This document shows positions 10,179 through 21,900 of a DNA stretch of 64,000 nucleotides, piece after piece (position 1 is the first letter of the stretch; every line of letters begins with the position of its first letter). Made by a program: the position numbers and the translations under genes. This DNA comes from Takakia lepidozioides. Lineage: Eukaryota > Streptophyta > Takakiopsida > Takakiales > Takakiaceae. The stretch spans positions 19,840,001 to 19,904,000 of the forward strand of contig CM060734.1 of assembly GCA_030704615.1 (NCBI GenBank), given 5' to 3'. Below the pieces are notes generated by a model. It ran no database searches. It saw only the letters and a program-made list of their open reading frames with translations, and was not told the origin of the DNA.

Positions 10179-12672
10179 ATGGCGAAGACTTACTCGTCGG
10201 GAGGCGCTGCCTTGGTCTTTCTTTTGGCTGCGTTACTACCATATTCGGCTTCTGGGAGTTGGAGTGTTTGTGGTGGGTCTCCTTTCTTTGATGTTGGACT
10301 GTTCCGGTATGGAGTGCTATTTGGGTCTAGAAGAGACTTGCTAGTCAAATGATTGATCAAAGTGGTACAATGTTCCACGGGAACGTGCAAGTATGCCTCA
10401 GGAACTAGTGGAGGAAATTCTTGAGAGCTCAAAGTGGTGGCTTAGTTTGAAAACTGATTGAATTAGGTCAACCCACCAGAATACTCGATAAATATTGAAA
10501 CGAGGAGACAGTCGAAGCCTTTCTCTCTGTGGTTGTAGTGGGTTTCCTTGAATGTGACCCTTGGGCACTTTGAATTCGCGCGGACGTTATAACTCTCTGT
10601 CTGGATCTCTCTGCCCTGTATCTCTTGTAGTATTACTGAATGTGTAGCCATTCACAAAGCCACAATCCCCCAATTTTATTGCGTCGGCTGTGTGCGCACG
10701 GCCTGACGAATTCGGGATCCCTGGTAGTCCGAAATCCGATAACCTGCTCTGGGAGGGTAGTTTCCCGCGGGGACTATGCCCGGAAATGATATGTCATAGC
10801 CAAATTTTGCAGGGAAATTTGGATTAGTACATCGCTTTCTCCCTACAGCTAGTCACACCGGCAGCCATAAAATCAATTGCACTGTCCTAGATCTGTCTTC
10901 CTCTCTGTAACGAGTAGTCTCTGGATGAAGTGGAATTGTGAGGCCGTAGTCATGGCAGGTCGGTTGGCTAATAAACCATTCTTGAAGGTTATCTACTGGG
11001 GGCTAGGAGTTTTGTGAGCTGGTCAAAGTTGTCATTGAAGTCATAGTACTTACCATTATGTCTGAGATGCAATCATGAAGTGGGAAAGAAGGTCTGCACT
11101 CTTTAGGGCACTGAAGAGTTGTTGCTGGGTAGTGTGGTAGAAAGTTCAGTCTTATTATGGTGTCTTGCCCTCATGCCCTTTCAGGAGCTTCAGAGAAGTG
11201 TAAACTGTCATTATCCAGTTTCTTTGCACATTTGAAGGACAGTATTCCTTGAAAAGCTCCCAATCAATACAGTGAGTTGGATGGTCTTGCTTTGAAGACA
11301 ATTCCACTCACTTCACCAAGAATCCAAGTTGAAGTCTACTAAGTTTGAAGAGTTGGCATGGGTGCAGACAAGAAGATCAAATATCCAGTGACTGTGAAGG
11401 ATGTGATTATTAGTCCTGACCCCGTTGTCAGTGGGGTTGATGCAACTTTCATCGTTCCTGCCATAAGCGGTAAGTTTTGTTTCCAATTTATTTCCTGGAG
11501 CTTTGCTTTGAAGCTAGAAGTTGAGTGTACATTATCTGAATTTGGCCAATACTGTTGGAAGCAGGAGTACATGGCTATTTTACTATTGTACTGTCTGGCA
11601 TAATGACAATGCCAACCTTGGAATCAAGACTTGATCCCCTGTAGTCTCTGCAAATGGTCGAAGGCTAATTTTGGACTAAGTCATACCCTGCTGGGTGTAA
11701 GTACACCTTCTTTCCCTTTCCTTTACACTGGTTTGTTGTTCTTTTCCTGTTGGCTCACACAGATCAGGAAATTACTGGGGGAACTCTGGTTGTTACTGTG
11801 TCGTTTCACGGCCTCCCTGTGCACGTTGAGCATGATGACCTCTGCTCCAAAACAACCTGCCCTATTAGTCCAGGTCAATTCTTATTGACAAATACTCAGG
11901 GTCTGCCTGGCTACACACCTCCTGTAAGTATCTACAACGTTTGCTTCCAGTATTTCAACTCTCAAAGAAAAGTTGTTTGTTCAGAGTACTATCCATTTTT
12001 GTAGGTTTTCAAAATGACATTGTTGATGGTACTCTTTTGTTCCTCAGGGGTCAACCTGTCTAGACTCTTTGGATGAATGAATGTATACCAGAGATAATTG
12101 ATCTTAGAAGCAGTCATGTTGTTAAACTATACATTCTGCAGGCTCACCATGATTGGCAGCTGATTTGGAACCCTAGATTTCACAGCCTCAGAAATACAGC
12201 GTCAGTCTGAGGTTGTTGCAAAAATGTGTTTGCCTGGACTGCAGCGCCCAGGAGCATTGATCTTATTTCATGTCTAAGCAACTCTCCTCATTTCTCTCTC
12301 CTCTGCCAAGTCTGCCGTTGTCTTTCACTCAAGTGATGAAGAAGGAGAGCTGTTGCTTGTGGTTCTCCCATGGCACCAGATGGCCTATGTTATGAATTCA
12401 CTGATGTGGTAACCTTGACATGAGTCCAGCCGTTATGGTCTTAATTGCCCGGTACTTAGTGATAATGTGGAATTGATGGTATCTTGGTGCAGGGGTCCTA
12501 TAAGATCAAGCTGCAGTTCTTGGACGACGACGATAAGGTGCTGGCTTGTGCCAACATCAACTTCAAGATTGTGTGGGGCGTTGGCATGGAGGAAGAGATG
12601 TTACAGAGCTTCAACCCAATTATCATGCACAAGAAAGTGAGTCATGAGCAGGCCCAGGTGGCACACACTTAG
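10179..12672 (+). CDS. ML (MD-2-related lipid-recognition) domain protein, secreted or vacuolar
   Basis: Four exons join in phase: 10179-10272, 11368-11469, 11763-11923 and 12493-12672, all with GT-AG borders (GTGGGT, GTAAGT and GTAAGT donors). Exon 1 encodes a signal peptide (MAKTYSSGGAALVFLLAALL) ending in ...SWSVC. Exon 2 continues DKKIKYPVTVKDVIISPDPV, the usual start of the mature plant ML domain. Exon 3 gives the DLCSKTTCP disulfide region and TQGLPGYTPP; exon 4 gives GSYKIKLQFLDDDDKVLACA. The product is about 179 aa, normal for plant ML proteins, which bind single lipids such as phosphatidylglycerol or phosphatidylinositol in the secretory pathway or vacuole. The ATG at 11358 lies at the end of intron 1 and is not the start. 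The C-terminal tail after FKIVW is longer than usual. Confidence 0.92.
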
Positions 12673-13630
12673 AGGAGAGTAGTTGAAGGTTGAGTAGAAA
12701 CCTCAGCACTGTACTTCTCTTTGCCATGCTGGTGTGATGATTGTTGCTTTGTTGAATTGAGTGGGCACCAAAAATGGATCCAGCAGTGTTGTGGGCCTCA
12801 TTAATTTCTAATGGAAAGTATGATACATGCTACGTAAATGTGATATCTGAAGCCTGGCTGAAGTTAGTGTAGAACATCCTTCGGCATGTTAAGAAGGTTA
12901 CCAATGTGAGCCATTTACGGTAGGAGAAAACTGACAGTTGTCATCTAAGTTCCCTGTATATTTTTTTTAGGAAGCATAGTCCATCAAGTTACTTGTAAAT
13001 TGCAAGGCTGTTTGGAGGCTTTGTGGTGTTACGCTCTGTTTATGTCCTAACGTTGCGTTTGTTTCTTGGCTTCCTTGTGAGACGGGAGGTTTCCATTCAC
13101 CTCGGTGTCCTGTCACTTGCTGTCAGAAACAGATGATGTTATAAGTTCTAGCTTGCGCTTCCTTCAAGAATGCATACACAGTACCGTAAGCCTACTCATG
13201 CTTTCAGGATCATCTGGGATTTCAGCTACTAAGCACTTCCCTGTCCCCTGGAGTATGATGGTGAAGCGAAGTTACCCCTGCACTTTCCTTTATATACTGT
13301 TCACAATTTGAAAGGGGAATATCAACCTTTCAAAGAAGGAATTGTGCCGCAAGTGAATTGGAGGAAGAACACCAACCAACAACAGGTGAAATCCCCTAAC
13401 AAATTAGAGGAAAAGGAAGTTAAATTGATTCGGAGAAATCAATTTGGCCAGCTATGTGGTTGCAGCCCCTCCCTTTTTGCCTTGAAAGGGAAGAAACTTC
13501 AAAGAGCTGTGAAATAACTGCTGGAGAACTGTTGGTTATTTAGCGTGTTTACTAATAACTGGACTCCGTGGTGATCAATTAAGTTGTAAGAACGGGACCA
13601 GCCAGTTACAAAAATGATCAGATAGCCGCC
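12673..13630. other. 3' flank of the ML gene, no further gene seen
   Basis: The likely 3' untranslated region and intergenic DNA. Small frames at 13105-13311 and 13308-13517 show no motif or conserved pattern. Confidence 0.5.
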
Positions 13631-13649
13631 ACTGGAGTACCAGCCCCAT

Positions 13650-13704
13650 GGGACACTGCCCAAGGGACACTGCCCAAGGGACACTGCCCTAAACCCTAAA
13701 CCCT
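13650..13704. repeat. Short tandem repeat joined to a telomere-type tract
   Basis: GGGACACTGCCCAA occurs twice plus a partial third copy (13650-13686) and runs straight into CCCTAAACCCTAAACCCT (13687-13704), the plant telomere motif. Confidence 0.75.
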
Positions 13705-13926
13705 ACACAACAAGGTAGGGGGGAGTAGGGGGAGAAGATAATACCACACAACAAAGTAGCAGGATTTGAACCCAGAATCACCTGGTAGCAATCAAATTAT
13801 CCGCCAGTGATGCATAATAGTCTTAGCCATCGGCCGAGCCGCAATGGGCTAAACTATTCATCTCAAACTCAACGCTGCAAATTGCAAGCAATGCAACTCT
13901 ATAGAGCTGTGTTAGGGCAACTGTCT

Positions 13927-15143
13927 AGGGAATTCCAAAAAGGCCTTGATGTGCAATGCATCGCAATTCACTTGATCACCCCCTAAAAGTGCGCAATTCA
14001 ATTGAATTGCAAGGGCAATTCAATTGAACTAACCCTAATTTGCAATTCAATTGAATTGTCGGCACACACGATTCAATTGAATTGCTGACTACAATTCAAT
14101 TGTAATTTATAATTTTTAACTTATTTCTGTATATAATATATATATGTATATATTTAAATTATACATATATACATACACAAGTATAAGCTAAAAATACATG
14201 TTGCCCGTCTATTCTTGCTGTCCGTCTGTCAATCCTTTGCCCGTGGTAAGGCTTGAGCCCAAGATAAGCCTAAGGGAGAGCGAGAGAGGGAGAGAGAGAG
14301 AGAGGAAGTCACGAAGCGCTTGTAAAAGCGGGATTGTCTCTCTTTGTGGATGTTGGTGCCAATATATGGCTATGTACATATACCAAACATGATACCAATG
14401 TAAGAGTATCAACGTGTAAGAGTTTGATATATTAAACTTATATAGAACACACATCCCAACTTCAACATGATACCTTTGTAAGGGTATCGAAATTTTTGAT
14501 AATTCTCAAGATGAACATATTTTTTGTTTTCTTTGTCCTGGGCCAGATACTAGTGTTAGGGGACTACATGGTGATGCAGGGGAAGCCTTTCATCAATTGT
14601 CAGGTTTGATTTTGTCTGTTTTTTTCGGAGCCAGCCATGTTTCTTTTGCCACTGAATCAGAGGAAGCTGCTGATCTGTTTCTGTCTTTGGCTCTCCCTTT
14701 CTCGCTGAGGCTGAGGGTGGCTTCACAACTCCACAATTTCCTCAAGGGCACAAGAAAGAGGGCCAGCAAGAATAGACGGGCAACATGTATTTTTAGCTTA
14801 TACTCTTATATGTGTATAAATATAATTTGAATATATATATGTACATATATATTATATATCATATACAAAAATAAGTTAAAAATTATAGATTACAATGCAA
14901 TTGAATTGCCAACTAGTGATTCAATTGAATTGTTGACTGCAATTCAATTGAATTATGAGTTGACAATTCAATTGAATTGCCAATTCGCAATTCAATTGAA
15001 TCGTGTGCCGACAATTCAATTGAATTGCAAATTAGGGTTAGTTCAATTGAATTGCCCTTGCAATTCAATTGAATTGCGCACTTTTAGGGGGTGACTAAGT
15101 GAATTGCGATCCATTTCACATCAAGGCCTTTTTGGAATTCCCT
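13927..15143. mobile_element. Foldback DNA transposon with long inverted repeats full of CAATTCAATTGAATTG
   Basis: The left end starts AGGGAATTCCAAAAAGGCC and the right end is its reverse complement. Inverted similarity extends about 290 bases from the left end (to roughly 14220) and about 380 from the right (from roughly 14760); the right arm is longer because it holds more copies of the self-complementary word CAATTCAATTGAATTG. Flanking AACTGTCT (13919-13926) and AACTGTCC (15144-15151) look like an 8-bp target duplication with one mismatch, pointing to the hAT superfamily, although the long arms also recall foldback MULEs. The centre holds GA-rich DNA and no transposase frame, so the element is non-autonomous. 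Confidence 0.8.
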
Positions 15144-15630
15144 AACTGTCCTCTCTCGCTATACCATGTAACGATGCAGCCCACCCACGACACAGTGAAG
15201 TGAAGGTCAAACAATGGGGCCTCATATCCTGACCGTTGAAAACATTCAGATTCCTCCTCTCAAGTATTAAGGCGCGAAAGTTCCAGCTTTTTTCCTTTTC
15301 ATTTTTCCAAAATTGCCAAACGGGCCACATGTAGATTCTACCCTGTGCCCATGTGGCAAGAATAACGAGGTGGCAGGGTGAGAAAAGTGGCTATATAACA
15401 AGTGGCATGCTCTCCAGGTCCACGTAGGCAAAATCAGGCTCCTATTCAACTACCGGCGAATTTCTTCGTTTTGACGTTTTTACCCCCGTAACAATTCCTT
15501 TGTACAAGTAGCTGACCCATTTTCCAGGTCGAATCTGGCCAGAAAAGAAAACAGGCCGCGAAACCCACAATAATGGAAGGTGTGAGGCCCATTCCACGGC
15601 GTAATGCAGCAGCTCATTGGTCGTAGACTA

Positions 15631-15664
15631 TAATGGACGAGTAGAAAAGTCTACTCGCCCATTA
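15631..15664. other. Hairpin upstream of the TMEM8-like gene
   Basis: TAATGGACGAGTAGA, a four-base AAAG loop, then its reverse complement with one mismatch. It lies about 310 bases before the start codon. It may be a small transposon remnant or simply structured 5' DNA. Confidence 0.5.
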
Positions 15665-15976
15665 CGCAATGGTATTATCAGCGGGACAAGCGTTTCCGTT
15701 CGTAATCCCGACAGAATCAGCAAGAAAAATCCATTCCGCTGCATCTTTTCAAGGTTGGATTAGTCAGTGTAAACGGAGCCGCCTTGAAGGGGTCGTTCAC
15801 AGACTGTGTTATAATAAAACAGAAGCCAAAGAACTTGGGTGGGGTCGGGGGCTCAAAGAACGTGCCAAGGATGTTGGTTGTTGAGGTGTCCCGCTCCCAT
15901 GTCTTTGATGCCGGCCTCATCTCTGTCTTGTTCAACACTACGTTTTGAAGCTTCTTTCCTTCCATCTCTGATTCAC

Positions 15977-18900
15977 ATGGGTAGGGCACTCAATTCTGCT
16001 GCAAGGCGGGCCTCCGGGGCAGCAGGAGGCAGCCTGCTGCTGCTCCTGATGCTGTTGCAGAGTTCAATGAGAGGAGTTGAGGCGGATCCGCTCAAAAAGG
16101 AGGCAGACTCTTCAACCCAAGTGTTATTGGCGCTGAGTTATCCAAGCGTGACAGTGGGTCCCTACAGTTGGCGCTATTTCAGAGGTGTCTACACTCACCA
16201 CACCAAGGAATTTCGATTGTCTGATGTTTAAGTGACGTTCTTTTACTGTGAAGACTTCGTGTACATTACGTTATGACCTGCAAGTAATGTCCAATTGCAA
16301 TTGGTTAGAGAGGAAGAAATCTCTAGTGAATTTTGCCAGAGTCAGTGGAAAGCTTAACCGCTTGCGGGAAGTAACTCGTTAGGAGCTTATCTTTACGAGG
16401 GTCGGTGTCAATGGAATTGTCACACATTGTTGATCATTACCTTCGGATGTTGTTGGCGCTGAATTATCCAAGCGCGAAAGTGGTTCCTGCATTTGGCGCT
16501 ATAGCAAAGGTGTCCGTGTATTGATCCCACCAAGAAAATTCGGTTTTCTACTGTAGAAGTGAGTTTCTGTCCAATCAAGAGGTCAGAGTACATTACAAGA
16601 GGACATGAAAGGGATGTCCAGTTGCAATTGGTCAATTGAAGATGACATCTCTACTGAATATTTCCAGAGTCAGCGGCAAGTTCTTTGTTGATTATTACCT
16701 TGTCTCAACTTTTGTTATGTGAAATGTCGGAGCATATAAGATAAGGTATAGCATTCAGTAGAGATAGGGCTAACGTTCATCCGAATGGTAGGGAATAAGG
16801 GATAAACCATACATGTCTCCAGATAGGAGAACTCCTACAACTTCGTCCATGAACAGATCATGTAGGCTTCCACCCCTGCTCAAAACTGACTTCCATAAGA
16901 GACTGCCAATCCTCAAGGAGCTTATGTCTTAGACACAGTGCACCTGTGGGTCTGCCAAAAGGTTGACCACGGAAGATAGTTTTTTAACCAGCTGGTATCC
17001 TGCAGACAAAAAGAGTGCTTGTAGTGATCTAGAGTTGGTTAAAGGGGATTGTATATAAGGGGCATATATGATCTATCTTCATGGGTACTTAGGGATGGTG
17101 GATTGTATCCCCAACAAAAGTCCTCAAGCCATAGCCTGGAATATGAACCTGACTTCAGTTCTACTCTACAGAGGTTGCAACATTTTGACAACCATTGGAA
17201 AAATTTGAAGTCCATTTGTAGTTTTAGGGGCTATTTGACAATGTCCATTTGTGGCAGTACTGTTTGCTTTCATGTTGCATTTTTCAAGTACACTGCATAG
17301 TTCATGTGTTTCGGGCCAGGGCACTGCAAAAGTTCTATATAACTCATTCGCAAAAATCCCTGATTTGTTCTATCTTCCCTGGATGCTCCCTGTTTCTTCT
17401 TTCCTCCTCTGATCTCCAGCCTTCTTAACAACCCCCCAGCCTTACTTCTTTGTAGATCTAGTTTTAATGTGCGTGCATTTTTAAAAGTTGGTTCCAACCC
17501 TCTGGCCCTTGTTGCGAGATAACTCAACCAACCAGCTGAGTTCTGCTCTAGGAAGTTGTTGTACACCAGACTTGATGGGTTGGTTCCACAAAGACCATTG
17601 GAAGTGATACCGCTGGAAATTGGAATGAAACTGAAAAGATGGTTCTGGATGGCAGTGGAGGTCCCTATAGCATTTTCGTCTCTCACTTTCACGCTGACGC
17701 GGAAATGGACTGCAGTAAGCTCTTCAACATGATGTGATGCAAACGTTTATGCAACCGTACTTTCATTTTAATCTTCTATAATAATTTCTGCTGGGTTAGT
17801 ATTTGGAGAGATTAACTCTCACTGCATCTCCCAAATAAGAATGTTCCTCTGAGAGAATGTACTCTGAGAGCAAGAGAGACAGAATGTACTCATAAGACGT
17901 TGTTTCCGTAGCCTTGTGGCCATTCACCCCGCGCCCAGTTTGGGCGGAACACAAAGGGACAGAACCTACCTCTGTCAGGGGCTGACGTCGGTCGTAAGAC
18001 TTACCTTGATATAGAACACTGATTCGGGTTTTCCAGATATCCTCTAGCAAGAGAGACAGAGACAGAGACAGACTGGAGAGAGATTATTCTCTTAAGTGGT
18101 TGTTCCTTCCAGCATGCCACTACCTTTCCTTGTCATGTCATGTGGGTTGTGGATCATCTCACGGAATATATGCTCATGAAGGTCTCAATTATCAGGCAAA
18201 CTTGTTGTAGGTTTACCTTTGGGGATTTTCAGGCTATTGTCACAACAAACCGTGTGCTACTTCTCTCAGGAGAACCAAGGGGGAAACGGCGCCAAGGTGC
18301 CCCTGGTATGCTTCCGCTTTGGAGGGCCCCCATTCCCAAACGAAGCTTGTGAGTCCACTGTTCCACTATTTTTTGGGAGCTCTATGACTAAAGGTTCATG
18401 ATTCTCTTGCATGCGAAATTGGAATGCAAAACTGATCTCAATTGCTCTAGCAATGTTTACAGCAGATCGCCCCAATGGCTACAGCAGGATGCAACCCATC
18501 AAAATTTGAGGACAGAGAGGGCCTGACCCCCAAACACCCAAAGGCCAACAAACACAGTCCATAGAAGCTGGCTCATTTCACCCCTCAGAGAAAATCCTTC
18601 CTGAATCCAGAGGCCTTGTGGAAGTCATCCAGAAAAGCAGCTGAGAATCAGGATGCATATTGCCACTGTGTCCAACCTCGCCCCCATTCCTTGCTCCCAT
18701 CCCTCCTTCCCCTAATCGTCTCGGTACCCAAAACAATGCTTGATCAGTGGGCGGCCTTCTTTGGATATGAAGTTCGGTCAAAATACTTGGTTATTTTTCC
18801 CCACAGTCTCCTAGCTGGAAATCTGGAGTAATGTTTTGTGACCTTGCACGGTATTTCACATTGGTTGGGTTTGGTTGCAGTGGAGTCACCACAGGTGGCA

Positions 18901-21900
18901 GCCCTAATGGCAGGAAGGGCTTCGAATGTATCAGATACAGGGCAGTGTGCATGGTTCAATAACAGCACAGCGGTTCACTTATCCAATATGCAGGTATTTT
19001 GTGGTACTCTTGAGTTTGCGTAGTTTCAGGATGGGAAAGTCGGGGTCAGAAAGTCATTTCTGTAGAAAACAAAATATTCCCACTGGTTGTGAAACCTCTT
19101 GTTTCACCTGACTCTCAGAGCTGATCAAACTGTATTGTCCCGTATGCTTGTGACTATTCATAGTCCATTGAACTTAAAAACTCTGGAAAGTGAATTGTAT
19201 TGGCAGGTGGTATCAGGAGTTTGGTATGTGGGGGTGTTCAGTGATTCGAGGCCCGCACGCTTTCAATCAAAAATGGTAGACTACGTTTCCAGCATTCCTT
19301 GCAAAGACAAGTATCAAAATCAATAACTTCAGAGGATCACACCAGCATCAGTGTGCCAAGGATCCATACAGATTAGGAATTCTCTGGAAGAGAAAGCAAA
19401 GTGTTTTGATTTCAGTTCCATCACTTGATGGGAAAAAGTAGAAAAATTGATGCCATAGTGTTACTGCTGCATACCAACCTAGTAAATGTTTTTCTGAAAG
19501 CATGCTTTAGCTTATGGAAGACATTCAACTGTCATGCATGGAGACAGTCAGCTTGTTCGCCATGCTCTGCAATTGCATTAAGGTCCATTGACTTTTCCCT
19601 GTTTATTTCCGCAAGTGCTTGGCAGATCTCGCGAGGCAACATATTTCCTTTTGGGATACAGTTCACGGTTTTTGGTTGCAACTCACCATCTCTTGGAGGA
19701 CCATACTGTGACACTAGCATCGGTCAGCTTTTCTCTGAAGTCCCAACATTGGTCCCAGACTTTGAGCGAGGTCACTCCACTTTTCTGCAAAAACAGACAC
19801 TTGAGCAGGTTCAAAACATTGATGTGCTGCCCACTGAATCTCAGACTCATATAAACCTTGAAGAGAGAGTATTGGAGACCAGTGTGATGTCTTTGAGTTT
19901 GTCAGGGATCAATGACACACTTGAATTGGCTGATGTGGAGGCAAAGTACTTCAATCCAGTAGAGACTCTGGTTAGTGGTGAGAAGAACAAAAGGGGCGTC
20001 AATAATCCACCCCAGACAGCTCCTTCTCATAAAGCCTCGTGGGCATCTTCAGGTGAACAGAGGGTGAGACCAGGGGGATGGAGCTATTTTGCCCTTCAGA
20101 TAGTAGACTTTGCTTCAGAACTAGAGGTTAGAGTTGACTGCGTGGCTCTGAATGTATCTCACAGTCATCGAAGAAGCAATCCAAGCCCTTCAGGAGGTTG
20201 GGTTTCTCAAAGTGGGAATCCTGCTAAGGTGTACCTCAGATATGGAGCCCTGCCAGATGAGTCTTTGAATGATAAAAGTTCAGAATTGGGTTCAGCATCC
20301 TTGACTGTTGCAGTGCCAAAGCGTGGTTGGTGGTACTTGGGAGTATTTAATCCAGAGGATTCAGCAAACGAGACGTTAAGGGAAATGGAGTTGCTAAACT
20401 TCACTCTGTATTGGAGACTGGAAAGTTGCAGTTTGGGGAAAATTGGGCAAGAATGTGGATGGCCAGCTACTCAATTGGAGGTGTGTAGGGCATGACTATT
20501 GGGCTGGGCTTTGCATGTTGATTTTGTCCGACTTTGAGGTTCAGTAGGCTGTACCACTAAGCAGTCACGATTTAATACGGCATCAGCCGACACAGGAAAT
20601 ATGAATTAATGGTTGGTTTCTTCGGCATTCACTTGCTTTCTGAATTTTATTTGACATTTGTGCTGAAAGTCTGTACCTGTCTTTTCAGAGAATATTATTG
20701 GAAGACACATTCGAGTCGCCTTTTGATTCTTATTATCTGGCTGTTGGAGGAAGCAAACCTTCACATTCTCAGTGGTTCTCACTTCGATTACCCCCACCAA
20801 ACTCAATATCAGCCAGTGTTAGTATGGGAAATTGGACCTACTTTGTTGTGCAAGTGCCACGAGGTGCAGCAGGAGCTGTCCTTTCAATGGAGCTAAGACA
20901 TATGATGAGCCTGACTGCTGATATTTATGCTCGCTTTGAAGGATTCCCCACACTCGACATCTGGGATTTGAGGACAGCGAATGTCAAAGTTCAAAGCTTA
21001 TCAGAACAGGGAAGGGATTCTTTCTCATTGGAAACCAAAAGAAACAAAGCCCACTCAACAAAGAGCACAGAGGTGTCTCTTCATATGGTCTACCCTGTAG
21101 AGGGTACCTGGTGCATAGGGTTGAGATATGTGAATTGGGGTTTCGAATCGTCAAAGGGAGTCTTAGAGACGAAACATCGTCAGATTGGTGTCCTCCGGCC
21201 AAATTCTTTGAAAGTGGACCGAATTTGGGGAGACGTTACGCGTACTATTGTACACTGGTTCCGAAAAGCAGAGCTCTCTGCCAGAAATGTATTTAGGGGC
21301 AAGGGAAGAGATTTTACACTACGGAAGTGTTCGAAATCTGGTGGGTCCAAACGGTGCCAACAAGAGAGAGAGCACGTAGTTTTGGCACCAGAGCCAAGTA
21401 TTTCTCCTGATGACCCAGCGTACTACATGGGAATTCTCTCCAGGGAAAGTGTGCAAGTGAATGAGGGGCTTGCGAGCTTTGATCACACCCAAGAGCAGAA
21501 AAGGGAGAATGCGTGGTCAGGAGATCATTCTGTTATTCAGGCTGTCAAGTCAGTGCTTATGATTTATATTGCTCTGCTACTTAATTCGTAACATACTTTT
21601 TCTTCTTTCTGCACTCAATGGGTGATCCAGTCAATGGTGGCAGGGATTAACAATTCGCATGCAAAGTCATAAGTAGGTGTCTTCCCTTGCTCCCTGCATG
21701 GACTCCCTTGTTTGCTCTGCACACTCCCTCCAGATGTTGGTTTCTTCCTTCGATCTCTCACCAATGCAAACATTGAACACTGTCGGGAATAAGGTCACTC
21801 CTTGTCTTCAGGTGTGATGCTCTTTAGAAAATTCGTCCATTTAAAGGCAGCTCGGTGGCCTTTTCACAGCCAAGGTATATCCGTGATGTAAGTGTATTAA

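Noticed and set aside
11358-11603. ATG at 11358 as the start of the ML-domain gene
   Set aside because: It lies just before a splice acceptor (GGTGCAG). The exon at 10179 with a signal peptide joins in phase and restores the first Cys of the domain.
13740-13860. tRNA-like segment with GGTTCAAATCC on the minus strand (possible tRNA or SINE)
   Set aside because: The B-box word is good, but no cloverleaf could be drawn and no convincing A box, tail or target duplication was found.
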